A DNA stretch of 64,000 nucleotides, from contig NZ_QICB01000001.1 in assembly GCF_003725295.1 (NCBI RefSeq), positions 310,001-374,000 on the forward strand. Direction: 5' to 3'. The DNA comes from Slackia faecicanis (GTDB taxonomy: Bacteria > Actinomycetota > Coriobacteriia > Coriobacteriales > Eggerthellaceae). The position numbers and the translations under genes were made by a program. The notes under the pieces are model-generated. The model ran no database searches. It was given only the letters and a program-made list of their open reading frames with translations, and was not told the origin of the DNA. This document shows, piece after piece, positions 1 to 8,387 of the stretch (position 1 is the stretch's first letter; the number at the start of each line of letters is the position of its first letter).

Positions 1-22
1 ACGTATGCGAGACGAAACGCGC

Positions 23-40
23 GCCCGCCACGCGACGGGC
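23..40 (-). terminator. Weak hairpin after ABC-F gene
   Basis: On the minus strand a GCCCG/CGGGC stem with an 8-base loop lies just past the ABC-F stop codon. It is followed by a short GCGCGTTT tail rather than a real T-run, so it is only a possible terminator. Confidence 0.35.
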
Positions 41-54
41 TTCGAAGCAGGCGG

Positions 55-2136
55 CTAGGCCTCCTGCTGGCGCGCCATTTCCTCTTCGAGCTCTTCGGTG
101 AGCAGGAACCACTCCTCCTCCGCCTCGGCCAGGCGCTTCTTGATGCGGGCATGCTCTGCCACGGCATCCGAGCTCGCCGATTCGTTGATATAGAAATCGG
201 GGTCGGCCATCAGCTCGAGAAGCTCCTTCATGCGCGCGTTGTCGCGCTCCATCTGGGCATCGAGCTCGGCGATGCGCTTGCGATGGTGCTTCAAGGCGGC
301 ATAGGCCCTGTTGCGGGCCTCGGCTTCGCGGCGCTTCTGCTCCTTGGATTTCGGAGCGCTCGCGCGCGGAGCCGTCAGCTCGACGGGCTTTCCGGGAGCA
401 GCGGGCGCGGGCTGGGCGGCCTTCGCCTTCGCTTTCGCGCGCTTCTCCTTGGCCGCGCCGCGCTTCGCGCGCGAACGAACGTCGCCTTCGGGCTGGTCGA
501 GGAAGTCCTCGAGCGAAGACGCCGAAAGATCGCCGCCCTGCTCGAGCTGGCCCGACTTGAACAGGTAGTAATCGTAGTCGCCGTCGTAGACGGTCATCTT
601 GCCAGGGACCACTTCCACGATCTTGTTGGCCACGCTGCGAATGAGATGGCGGTCGTGCGTGATCAAGACGATGGTTCCATCGAAACGGTTCAGGGCCTGC
701 TCGAGGATATCGGCGCTCGCGATGTCCAAGTGGTTGGTGGGCTCGTCCAGACAAAGCAGAGGCGCGGGGGCCACGAGCATCTTCGCCAAGGCGAGGCGGC
801 ACTTCTCGCCGCCCGAAAGCACGCCGACCTTCTTATCGACCGCGTCTCCCTGGAACAAAAACGCGCCGAGGAGGCTTCTGACCTGGCTGATCGTCCAACC
901 GGGAGCCACGCGGTCGAGCTCTTCGAACACCGTGTTTCCGGGATAGAGCTCTTCGAGCTGGTGCTGGGCGAAGTAGGTCTTGCTCACGTGCACGCCGTAT
1001 TCGATCGACCCGGCATCGGGGGCCAAGGCTCCCGCGATCATCTTGAGCAGGGTCGATTTGCCGGCGCCGTTCGGGCCGACCAAAGCCACCTTCTCGCCGC
1101 GGAAGATGGAGAAATCGAGCCCGTCGTAGACATGCTTCTCGCCGAAAGACTTCGACACGCCGTCGAGGCGAACCACCATATCGCCCGTGCGCGGCGGCTG
1201 CACGAAGTTGAAATGCACCGTTTTCTTTTCCTGAGGCACTTCGATGCGCTGGATCTTCTCGAGCTTTTTCACGCGGTCCTGGACCTGCTTGGCCTTGGTG
1301 GGCTTGTAACGGAACTTCTCGATGAACGCCTCCATATGGGCGATCTCTTCGGCCTGCTTTTCGGCCTCCTGTTTCAGACGCTCGATATGCTCCTCGCGTT
1401 GACGCAGATACGACGAGTAGTTGCCCTTATACAGCTGCAGGCGGCCGCCATCGATTTCGGCGACGCGATCGACCATATTGTCCATGAAGGCGCGGTCGTG
1501 CGAAACCACCACCACGGCGCCTTCGTAGCCGCGCAGAAAGCCTTCGAGCCACTTCACGCTTTCGAGGTCGAGATGGTTGGTGGGCTCGTCGAGCAGCAGC
1601 ACGTCGGGCTTGCGAATCAAGAGCTTGGCCAAGGCGATGCGCATCTGCCAGCCGCCCGAAAACTCGTTCGTCGAGCGGGACATGTCTTCCTCTTTGAAGC
1701 CGAGGCCGAACATCACGCTTCTGACCTGGGATTCAAGAACGTATCCGCCCAGCGATTCGTACACGTCGCGCGCGCGGCCGCACGCCTTGAGCGCTTCCGG
1801 GGTCGGGTTGTCTCCCAGGCTTTCTTCGAGCTGCTGCAGGCGACGTTCGGCTTCGAGCACCTCGGACTGGCTGGAAATGACTTCTTCGAAAATGGAGCGG
1901 TCCTCCATTTCGATGGCTTCCTGCTCGAGATATCCCGCCTGGGCGCCGCGGGCGAACACGATCTGGCCTTCGTCGGCATCCTCGTTGCCCGTGATGATGT
2001 TGAGCAGCGTGGTTTTGCCGGCGCCGTTGGGGCCGACAAGGGCAAGGCGGTCGTGCGCCTCGAGGCGGAAGTTCACGTCGGAGAACAAAACGCGCCCGCC
2101 GAAGCTTTTGGACACGTGTTCTATCTGCATAATCAT
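55..2136 (-). CDS. ABC-F family ATPase (YdiF/Uup-like), ribosome-associated
   Basis: This 693-residue protein has two ABC ATPase domains in one chain and no membrane segment, the hallmark of ABC-F translation factors. Walker A motifs GPNGAGKTT (about residue 35) and GPNGAGKST (about 354) are each followed by an LSGG- or SGGW-type signature and an LDEPTNHLD Walker B. A lysine- and alanine-rich linker from about residue 540 leads to a charged coiled coil of roughly 90 residues. This matches YdiF/Uup-type members better than the shorter EttA encoded at 13-15 kb. ABC-F proteins act in the cytoplasm on stalled or initiating ribosomes, and some give antibiotic resistance. The substrate state cannot be told from sequence. 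A GAGGGTG ribosome site lies 8 bases before the chosen ATG; a second ATG follows two codons later. Confidence 0.9.
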   Translation of the reverse strand: MIMQIEHVSKSFGGRVLFSDVNFRLEAHDRLALVGPNGAGKTTLLNIITGNEDADEGQIVFARGAQAGYLEQEAIEMEDRSIFEEVISSQSEVLEAERRLQQLEESLGDNPTPEALKACGRARDVYESLGGYVLESQVRSVMFGLGFKEEDMSRSTNEFSGGWQMRIALAKLLIRKPDVLLLDEPTNHLDLESVKWLEGFLRGYEGAVVVVSHDRAFMDNMVDRVAEIDGGRLQLYKGNYSSYLRQREEHIERLKQEAEKQAEEIAHMEAFIEKFRYKPTKAKQVQDRVKKLEKIQRIEVPQEKKTVHFNFVQPPRTGDMVVRLDGVSKSFGEKHVYDGLDFSIFRGEKVALVGPNGAGKSTLLKMIAGALAPDAGSIEYGVHVSKTYFAQHQLEELYPGNTVFEELDRVAPGWTISQVRSLLGAFLFQGDAVDKKVGVLSGGEKCRLALAKMLVAPAPLLCLDEPTNHLDIASADILEQALNRFDGTIVLITHDRHLIRSVANKIVEVVPGKMTVYDGDYDYYLFKSGQLEQGGDLSASSLEDFLDQPEGDVRSRAKRGAAKEKRAKAKAKAAQPAPAAPGKPVELTAPRASAPKSKEQKRREAEARNRAYAALKHHRKRIAELDAQMERDNARMKELLELMADPDFYINESASSDAVAEHARIKKRLAEAEEEWFLLTEELEEEMARQQEA

Positions 2137-2313
2137 ATTCGTTCACCCTCATACGCACGGAAGCGCCCGACGGCCATGCCGCCAGACGCAACCGAGAAAA
2201 TCAATTGCATGAAAAACAATCGCCTAGTCTACACGATTTCGCGGCCCCGCTTCCAGACGGCGCGCGGCTTCGACCGCCCGCCCCGACGAAGAAGATGCGG
2301 CGAATCCGCGCGC

Positions 2314-4083
2314 CTACCAGTGCACGATCACGGCATCGCCCGTCTTGATGACGCCGAACAGCGCCGCGGCCTTGTCGACCGACAGGTTGATGCACCCGTG
2401 GCTTCCGTAGGTCTTATACGCGTTCGGATCGCCGAACACCTTGTCGGGCTGCCACGGCGCATCGTGCAGGCCGATCATATTGCCGACGAAGGGCATCCAG
2501 TAATCGACAGGAGAATCCCATTCGGGCTTGTTCGTTTCAGGATCGACCGGCCCGCGCAGCGACACGTCGCGCTGGAGGTTTTTCAGCGAGTACACGCCCG
2601 TGGGAGTGTCGTCGTCGCCGTTCGGCTTGCCCGTCACGATGGGAGCGTCCCACACGAGCGCGCCCGATTCGTCGTAGTAATAGGCATGCTGCTCGGTCAG
2701 GTCGATGTCGCAATAAGCGTCCCAATCGCGGCCCGGCGCCGTATAGCCGTTGCCCGTCACCGAGGTGGGGATTTCCAAATCGCCCACGGTGCCGTTGCCG
2801 ACGGCCTCCTGGATGGCGCTCACCAATGCGGCCGAATCGACCTTCCAGCCGTAATCGCCGCCGCCCACTTCGACATGCTTGCCGTCGGGGCGCGTGTACG
2901 AACGCGTCTTGCCCACCGTATCGAGAGAAGACGCGAGCTTGTTGGCCCAAGCATCCAGAGCGGCGCTGTCGAGCACGGGCTCCATGTTCTCGTCGAACGT
3001 GATCCACTGAGAGATGGTCGAGCCATCGAGCTCGGCGATCTTCGTGCCGTCGGTGGACGACTTCAAAACCACGTCGCACCCGATCATCAGGTTCGCTTTA
3101 TCCGCAGCGGCGGCAAGGCGGCTGTCGCCGGCAAGGACCGCGGGCTTGATCAGCACCTCGTCGGTCAGCTTCACGGAGTCCTGCATGGAAGCGATGGCCT
3201 GCGCGGCCGCCTGAGTCACGGCGTCGGCGGAAACCTGCTTGCCGTACACCTCGTCAATGACGGCATAGGCGCCCTGGTCCGCATCGAACGCCACGTGCGC
3301 GTCGGCGGAAGGATCGGCGGCTTCGTTGAAGGCATCGACAACCTCATGCACGGCTTCGCTCAGCGACTCGGTATCGCTTGCGGCCACCATGCGCTCGGTC
3401 TCGTCGTGGCTGCCTCCGATGCGAAGCGGCCATTTCCAGGGCTCGGAATCGGCAAGCGCCTCTTCGACGATGGCGCGGGCATCGACGCCGATGCCCGCCT
3501 GGACGGAAGAAATGGTGAAATCGAGACCCTGGCCTTCGACCTGCAGCGTGTAATCGCGCTCGGCCTCGGAAAGCATAGCGGCGGCTTCGTCGGCGCCCTT
3601 CATGGACAAATCGAGCGCGCCCATGACCGTATTGGGGTAGAAACGACCCGTGAACATAACGGCGCCCGCCACGTAAACCACGGCAAGAAGCAGCACGACG
3701 GCGCCCGCCGTGATGGCGGCCGCCTTTCCCTTGCGCGACTTGGGGGCATGCTCGAACGCAGAGCCGTTCGCGGGATGCTGCGGTCCCGGCTGCTGGGGAC
3801 CCGCCTGGCGCGCGCCCCCGCGGGCACGGCGGGAAACATCCACAGGCATCACGCTGGTCGAGCCAGCAGCCGCATCGGGGGTCACGCGCGCATGCGCGCC
3901 CCTGCGCGCCTTCGCCGAGGCAGCATCGACGGGACGATACGCCGCCGTTGCAGCAAGATTGAACCCGCCCGTCGACGCAAGAGATTCGGCGCCGTTGCGA
4001 CCAGGGGGAAAACTCTCATGTTTCGCCTGGTCGCGCGTCGCTTCCGCGAAATCCCGATTCTTTGCTTCTTTCTTGCCGCTCAC
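2314..4083 (-). CDS. Membrane-anchored L,D-transpeptidase (YkuD domain)
   Basis: The 589-residue protein has an N-terminal cytoplasmic part of about 120 residues rich in Ala, Arg and Gln. One transmembrane helix follows (AVVLLLAVVYVAGAVMF). A long extracytoplasmic region resembles the repeated peptidoglycan-binding modules of actinobacterial L,D-transpeptidases. The C-terminal YkuD domain carries the catalytic SHGCIN motif with its nucleophilic cysteine. The family makes 3-3 cross-links in peptidoglycan or attaches proteins to it, outside the membrane. The start chosen is the GTG at 4083, because AGAGGG lies 8 bases upstream. The in-frame GTG at 4092 would sit directly against that ribosome site and adds only three residues. 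It appears monocistronic. Confidence 0.88.
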   Translation of the reverse strand: MSGKKEAKNRDFAEATRDQAKHESFPPGRNGAESLASTGGFNLAATAAYRPVDAASAKARRGAHARVTPDAAAGSTSVMPVDVSRRARGGARQAGPQQPGPQHPANGSAFEHAPKSRKGKAAAITAGAVVLLLAVVYVAGAVMFTGRFYPNTVMGALDLSMKGADEAAAMLSEAERDYTLQVEGQGLDFTISSVQAGIGVDARAIVEEALADSEPWKWPLRIGGSHDETERMVAASDTESLSEAVHEVVDAFNEAADPSADAHVAFDADQGAYAVIDEVYGKQVSADAVTQAAAQAIASMQDSVKLTDEVLIKPAVLAGDSRLAAAADKANLMIGCDVVLKSSTDGTKIAELDGSTISQWITFDENMEPVLDSAALDAWANKLASSLDTVGKTRSYTRPDGKHVEVGGGDYGWKVDSAALVSAIQEAVGNGTVGDLEIPTSVTGNGYTAPGRDWDAYCDIDLTEQHAYYYDESGALVWDAPIVTGKPNGDDDTPTGVYSLKNLQRDVSLRGPVDPETNKPEWDSPVDYWMPFVGNMIGLHDAPWQPDKVFGDPNAYKTYGSHGCINLSVDKAAALFGVIKTGDAVIVHW

Positions 4084-4226
4084 GCTTGCCACCCTCTGTT
4101 GAAAACCCGCTCGGTTCTTTCATCCGTGTAACCTGGATAGTTTACTTATCGCAGAAGCGATGCGTCAATAACGGCACAAACCACGAGAGCAACAAACACA
4201 AACGCGCCATCGACGGCGAAGACCCA

Positions 4227-4259
4227 GGCTTAGGGGACGTGCTTTTTATCCTATAAGCC
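4227..4259. repeat. Hairpin repeat, copy 1
   Basis: GGCTTA and TAAGCC flank an inner GGA/TCC pair and an A/T-rich loop. A related copy with GCTTA, CGGA, TCCG and TAAGC lies at 63928-63957. Both are followed by CGCTAAGCCGCC-like sequence and AAGCCC. The element lies between the L,D-transpeptidase and a tRNA unit and codes for nothing recognisable. Confidence 0.5.
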
Positions 4260-4331
4260 CGCTTTTTGTTCGCTAAGCCGCCAGGCCACAAGCCCAAAGT
4301 CCTGTACAAGCGCATATCGCGGGAATACGAA

Positions 4332-4364
4332 AAGAACCCGCAGACTTCCGTCGTGCGGGTTCTT
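4332..4364 (-). terminator. Terminator of tRNA-Val-Asn-Asn unit
   Basis: An 11-base-pair stem (AAGAACCCGCA with TGCGGGTTCTT) is followed on the minus strand by TTTTCGTATTC. It lies 12 bases past the last tRNA-Asn. Confidence 0.85.
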
Positions 4365-4375
4365 GAAGATTCATA

Positions 4376-4450
4376 TGGCTCCCCGGGTAGGATTCGAACC
4401 TACAACCTATCGGTTAACAGCCGAGTGCTCTGCCGTTGAGCTACCGAGGA
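4376..4450 (-). tRNA. tRNA-Asn (GTT), copy 2
   Basis: The reverse complement folds into a full cloverleaf with a TCCTCGG acceptor strand, anticodon GTT in the loop CTGTTAA, a GGTTCGAATCC T-arm and an encoded CCA. It is identical to the copy at 4497-4571 and is the last gene of the unit. Confidence 0.97.
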
Positions 4451-4463
4451 ATGTAGAGAATAC

Positions 4464-4485
4464 AAGACCCGCCTGAGCGGGTCTT
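4464..4485 (-). terminator. Hairpin between tandem tRNA-Asn genes
   Basis: A 9-base-pair stem AAGACCCGC/GCGGGTCTT with a 4-base loop separates the two tRNA-Asn genes. The tail lacks a long T-run, so it may act as a processing site or a leaky terminator that lowers the distal copy. Confidence 0.6.
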
Positions 4486-4496
4486 GAAAGTTTCAA

Positions 4497-4571
4497 TGGC
4501 TCCCCGGGTAGGATTCGAACCTACAACCTATCGGTTAACAGCCGAGTGCTCTGCCGTTGAGCTACCGAGGA
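4497..4571 (-). tRNA. tRNA-Asn (GTT), copy 1
   Basis: Complete cloverleaf on the minus strand with anticodon GTT and encoded CCA. It lies 6 bases past tRNA-Val(CAC) in the same transcript. Confidence 0.97.
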
Positions 4572-4577
4572 ATGAAA

Positions 4578-4652
4578 TGGTGGGCGTTACAAGATTTGAA
4601 CTTGTGACCCCTTCCGTGTGAAGGAAGTGCTCTCCCCCTGAGCCAAACGCCC
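4578..4652 (-). tRNA. tRNA-Val (CAC)
   Basis: Cloverleaf with acceptor GGGCGTT/AACGCCC, anticodon loop TTCACAC giving anticodon CAC, and an encoded CCA. It is the first gene after the promoter at 4710-4767. Confidence 0.97.
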
Positions 4653-4709
4653 ATTTCATGTGCTCTTTTCGCTTTGGAGTTGTTTCCTTAGCGCCAAGCG
4701 CAGGACAGT

Positions 4710-4767
4710 ATATTACGCACATCGCCCAGTCTTGGCAAGCCCTTTTTTCAACTTTTTTGAAAAAGTT
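4710..4767 (-). promoter_or_regulatory. Strong tRNA promoter with A-tract
   Basis: On the minus strand TTGCCA (4738-4733) and TAATAT (4715-4710) are separated by exactly 17 bases. They are preceded by an A/T tract containing AACTTTTTTGAAAAAGTT. The same module occurs before the other three tRNA units in this window. Confidence 0.85.
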
Positions 4768-4784
4768 GGTCCTGCACTCCCGAA

Positions 4785-5192
4785 CTACTCGGAGGCGCCT
4801 GCGTCGAACGCCTCCACGACGCGCGCGATTGCATCGAAGCACGCATCCTGGATCAGCCCATTGCCCCTGACGCGGTTCGAAGGCTCCCGAAGCACGTCGT
4901 CTTTCAGCCGCTCCAATGCCGCGGCCGAAACCGCGCCCGAAGACTCCGCCATCCAAAAGATCAGTTCGCCGCACTTGATCGACCTCCCGAACGTCGCGTC
5001 GGGAGCGCTCGCGGCCGACCACGATTCGATCAAGTGCCAATACTGCGTAGGGCGGTCGATGCCGCGTTCTCGCGCGCGATCTATATATCCGCCGCGTTTC
5101 TGAACGTACCCGCCCGCGATAAGGTCGTCCGTAAGCGGGGTTGCAACATCCTTCTTATCTATGAAGAACGCGCGAACCTGGTAGTTTTTCAT
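4785..5192 (-). CDS. Hypothetical protein, 135 residues
   Basis: I do not recognise this protein. It begins MKNYQVRAFFIDKKDV, has no signal peptide or membrane helix, and contains two cysteines, one in each half. The N-terminal half has a basic stretch (YVQKRGGYIDRARERG) and the C-terminal half is predicted helical. The ATG at 5192 is preferred over a GTG at 5204 because AAAGG lies 11 bases before it, while the GTG abuts that site. Third-position GC is high, as in its neighbours, so it looks like a resident gene. It lies just upstream of the tRNA promoter, in the same direction, and is flanked by AT-rich DNA. Confidence 0.7.
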   Translation of the reverse strand: MKNYQVRAFFIDKKDVATPLTDDLIAGGYVQKRGGYIDRARERGIDRPTQYWHLIESWSAASAPDATFGRSIKCGELIFWMAESSGAVSAAALERLKDDVLREPSNRVRGNGLIQDACFDAIARVVEAFDAGASE

Positions 5193-5416
5193 CGCCCCGC
5201 ACACCTTTCAGGAAACGCCTTCCCGTCCGTCTGCACGCCGCCCGACGGCACGTGTCTTACATACCTTCTTCGAAGCGCCGCACCGACACGCACCGGCGAC
5301 AAAGCCCCTTCGCTGCCGCCGATGCGTCTTTTTGGCCCTATTAACTAACGTGATATTTTCACTATATAGATGCCACTTTTCCTTTTCTATACTTTTGGTC
5401 TTGCCGTTATAAATAT
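5193..5416. other. AT-rich intergenic region
   Basis: No gene is recognised here. The region turns AT-rich after about 5340 and leads into the inverted repeat at 5417-5454. It would hold the promoter of the small gene that starts at 5192. Confidence 0.5.
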
Positions 5417-5454
5417 TTCGATATATTCGATAAGTTCATATTGAATATATCGAA
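5417..5454. promoter_or_regulatory. Perfect 12-bp inverted repeat (operator candidate)
   Basis: TTCGATATATTC at 5417-5428 is mirrored exactly by GAATATATCGAA at 5443-5454 across a 14-base spacer. The AT-rich arms in a GC-rich chromosome suggest a dimeric repressor site. No regulator gene lies beside it. Confidence 0.55.
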
Positions 5455-5627
5455 TGCAAACATCGCAGAATACGCTTCGAATCCGTCGAGCCATGCGATC
5501 GAGGGCGGCAAGGTCGAGTTCGTGCTGCAGCATGGGCAGAAGGCCGTCGTGAGGAAGTCCCGCAGGGAGCCGGGCCGTACGCAGCCCGACTCCACCGACA
5601 GCCTGCTCCGATACGAAGCGCTCTTCC
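5441..5627 (+). pseudogene. Possible gene remnant beside the inverted repeat
   Basis: A plus-strand reading frame with locally coding-like GC-rich codons starts at a TTG inside the inverted repeat. It reads about 60 residues (IAEYASNPSSHAIEGGKVEF, then VLQHGQKAVVRKS). It then runs into the 3' end of metQ on the opposite strand, where its sequence becomes an antisense shadow. It has no clear ribosome site and no recognised family. It may be the 5' fragment of a lost gene whose operator survives, or simply chance. Confidence 0.25.
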
Positions 5628-6485
5628 CTACTGCTTCAGCGCTTCGACGCTTGCACTCTTGCCAGGATAGACGCTCAAAGGCTCGAAGTGGATCTTGGCC
5701 ACGCCCGCCAGATCGGTGCCGTTCTGAGCATTGTAATCGTCCAGATACGGCTGGTGCTGGAAGTAGTTGGCGTCGAGGTCGCCTTCGGAAAGCGCCACAT
5801 TGGGCTGCACGTAATCGGTGAATTCGACCACTTCGAGCACCCAGCCCTTCGCTGCCAGCACGTCTTTCACCTGAGCGAGGATCTCGGCATGGGGCGCGGG
5901 CGATGCGCCTACCTTGATGACGACGTCGTCGCCTTCCGCCTGCGGGATATCGCCCGCCGCGCCCGGCTCGAACACGGCCGTCACGGCGCCGCTATAGGCG
6001 GCGGCGATGAACTCCTGCACCTCGTCGCTTTGCAGCGCCGCCAGAAGCGCCGCGGTCTTGACCGAGCCCTCATCGCCCGCACGGACCACGATCACGTTGG
6101 CGAACTTATCGGCAGCGGCCGAAGCGGCATCCTCCGAAGCGAACGCGGTAGCCGGATCGAGCCCTGCGCCGATCGCGTAATTGCCGTTGATCACCGCCGC
6201 GTCGACATCGGCCGTCACGCGCGGCAGCGACGCCGCCTCCGTCTCGACGATTTCGATGCCGTAGGGGTTTTCGACGATGTCGTTTTTAGTCGCCGCAAGG
6301 CCCGCGCCTTCGGCCAGCGTGATCAACCCCTGGTCTTCCAGCAGCAGAAGCGCTCGCGCCTCGTTGGTGGCGTCGGAAGGAACGGCGACCTGCTTGGCCG
6401 CGCCGCCGCAGCCGGCAAGCGAGAACGCAAGCGCGAATGCCGCTGCGAAACCTGCGCACGACAGGATGAATTTCTTGAATTTCAT
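5628..6485 (-). CDS. metQ: D-/L-methionine-binding lipoprotein MetQ (NlpA family)
   Basis: The 285-residue protein has a type II signal peptide ending in the lipobox LAGC (lipidated Cys at about 26). It is therefore anchored to the outer face of the membrane. The body matches NlpA/MetQ in length and order: an HAEIL-type motif near the mature N terminus (GASPAPHAEIL), DYVQPN, and DLDANYFQHQPYLDDYN. It captures methionine for the MetI/MetN importer. Two features suggest expression partly separate from metNI: a 166-base gap after metI with a small hairpin, and a 7-base-pair inverted repeat directly before metQ. Binding-protein excess over the membrane parts is usual for such importers. Confidence 0.93.
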   Translation of the reverse strand: MKFKKFILSCAGFAAAFALAFSLAGCGGAAKQVAVPSDATNEARALLLLEDQGLITLAEGAGLAATKNDIVENPYGIEIVETEAASLPRVTADVDAAVINGNYAIGAGLDPATAFASEDAASAAADKFANVIVVRAGDEGSVKTAALLAALQSDEVQEFIAAAYSGAVTAVFEPGAAGDIPQAEGDDVVIKVGASPAPHAEILAQVKDVLAAKGWVLEVVEFTDYVQPNVALSEGDLDANYFQHQPYLDDYNAQNGTDLAGVAKIHFEPLSVYPGKSASVEALKQ

Positions 6486-6505
6486 GGTTTCAGCCTTTCT
6501 TTCGG

Positions 6506-6532
6506 GTGCACGAACCTAGCGCGGCCGTGCAC
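6506..6532 (-). promoter_or_regulatory. Inverted repeat in the metQ 5' leader
   Basis: GTGCACG at 6506-6512 pairs with CGTGCAC at 6526-6532, about 20 bases upstream of the metQ start. It could be an mRNA stabilising hairpin or an operator. Confidence 0.4.
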
Positions 6533-6631
6533 GTTTCGATTTCATAGATTCTTTTGTCGAGATTCCGTCAGGAGATGATTTTCGTATCGCGGCGCCATAC
6601 CTGAGCGCCCTCGCGGCACTTCGAATGAAAA

Positions 6632-6648
6632 GCCCTACGGCAAAGGGC
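6632..6648 (-). terminator. Leaky terminator-like hairpin between metI and metQ
   Basis: GCCCT/AGGGC with a 7-base loop is followed by TTTT on the minus strand directly after metI. The stem is short, so partial termination is more likely than full. Confidence 0.4.
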
Positions 6649-6651
6649 CGG

Positions 6652-7329
6652 CTAACGCAAGCGGTGATCCGTCCTGCGCGCCGCAGCGCTGGCCAGGCTC
6701 TGCGCCAACTGCACGATGACGATACACAGCACGATCGCCGCGATCATCACGTCGTCCTGATAGCGCTGGTAGCCGTAGCGGATGGCGATATCGCCCAAGC
6801 CGCCCGCGCCCACCGTGCCTGCCATGGCGACGAAGCCGAACAGCGTGATGAACGTGATGGACAGACCGCGGATCAGCGAAGGAGCGCTTTCGGCCAGCAG
6901 CACTTTGAACACGGTCTGCGCGGTGGAGGCGCCGAAGCTCGATGCGGCCTCCACCAGGCCCTCATCGACTTCTGACAAGCTCTGCTCGACCATGCGTGCC
7001 ACGAAGGGAACCGCCGCCGCGGACAGCGGCACGATGGCGGCGGCGACGCCGAGCGACGTTCCCACGATGGCGCGCGTCGCAGGGATCATGAACACGATCA
7101 GGATGATGAAGGGAATGGAGCGGCCGATGTTGACAAGCCATCCGACGACCGCGTTGAGCACGCGATGCGGATGCAGGCCGCCCGGCGCCGTGAGGACGAG
7201 CAGAACGCCCAGGGGAATGCCGAGCGCGTACGCGAACGCCGTGGAAAGCGCGGTCATCACTACGCTGTCCACCGTGCCCTGCGCCATGAGCGCGCCGTAC
7301 TGGTCGAGAAACGATGCGATGGACTCCAT
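6652..7329 (-). CDS. metI: Methionine ABC importer permease MetI
   Basis: The 225-residue inner-membrane protein has about five hydrophobic helices and the EAA loop typical of binding-protein-dependent permeases (EAASSFGASTAQTVFKVLL). Length and sequence fit MetI, which forms a homodimer through which methionine passes. Its ATG follows the metN stop codon directly (TAAATG), so translation is coupled to metN. The AAGGCGG ribosome site lies inside the end of metN. Confidence 0.93.
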   Translation of the reverse strand: MESIASFLDQYGALMAQGTVDSVVMTALSTAFAYALGIPLGVLLVLTAPGGLHPHRVLNAVVGWLVNIGRSIPFIILIVFMIPATRAIVGTSLGVAAAIVPLSAAAVPFVARMVEQSLSEVDEGLVEAASSFGASTAQTVFKVLLAESAPSLIRGLSITFITLFGFVAMAGTVGAGGLGDIAIRYGYQRYQDDVMIAAIVLCIVIVQLAQSLASAAARRTDHRLR

Positions 7330-8118
<789 letters not shown>

Positions 8119-8181
8119 GATTCCTCATACATACCATAGGGGGAAACAACGAGAATGCGGCACGATACGGCCGCCCGGAAG

Positions 8182-8274
8182 CTAGGCCTGAGTATCGGCC
8201 CATGCGCCGATAAACCCAGGCTTGGGCATGTGCATCGGCATGAAGCTCATGGTATGTGCGGAAACGAAAATCAT
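8182..8274 (-). CDS. Methionine-rich leader peptide of metNIQ (30 aa), leaderless start
   Basis: This 30-codon frame begins MIFVSAHTMSFMPMHMPKPG and ends in TAG. Five of its first 16 residues are methionine, with codons 9, 12, 14 and 16 clustered. It lies between a good promoter and metN. The -10 box ends at 8282, so transcription should start at about 8275-8274, on the A of its ATG. It has no ribosome site and would be translated as a leaderless mRNA, which is common in Actinobacteria. The segment at 8221-8206 (codons 18-23) can pair with 8199-8186, and 8197-8185 can instead pair with 8172-8163. This is the layout of a ribosome-controlled attenuator. No T-run follows either hairpin, so the output step is unclear. 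The function is inferred. Confidence 0.55.
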   Translation of the reverse strand: MIFVSAHTMSFMPMHMPKPGFIGAWADTQA

Positions 8275-8275
8275 G

Positions 8276-8309
8276 CGAATCACTATAGTGCGTTAGAGTG
8301 ATTCGTCAA
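8276..8309 (-). promoter_or_regulatory. metNIQ promoter overlapped by an operator
   Basis: On the minus strand TTGACG (8309-8304) and TATAGT (8287-8282) are 16 bases apart. A perfect inverted repeat, CGAATCACT at 8276-8284 and AGTGATTCG at 8297-8305, spans the region from the -35 box to +1. CACTATAGTG at 8281-8290 is itself palindromic. A repressor bound here would block transcription. Confidence 0.7.
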
Positions 8310-8325
8310 GAAGAAATATGAAAAA

Positions 8326-8352
8326 AGCCGCCCGTTTCGGTAACGGGCGGCT
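8326..8352 (-). terminator. Terminator after zinc-ribbon gene
   Basis: An 11-base-pair stem AGCCGCCCGTT/AACGGGCGGCT with a 5-base loop is followed by TTTTTTC on the minus strand. It ends the phoH-era-zinc-ribbon unit just upstream of the metNIQ promoter. Confidence 0.92.
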
Positions 8353-8387
8353 CGATGGGCCGAACGCGTTTCAGGCGACGATGCGCG

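Noticed and set aside
151-4131. Very long plus-strand open frame (1326 codons) over the first two genes
   Set aside because: It is antisense to clear ABC-F and L,D-transpeptidase genes. Long antisense frames are expected in GC-rich coding DNA, and its translation is rich in Arg, His and Leu without domains.
8119-8275. SAM riboswitch before metN
   Set aside because: The conserved SAM-I core and its kink-turn motif are not seen. The Met-rich frame explains the region better.
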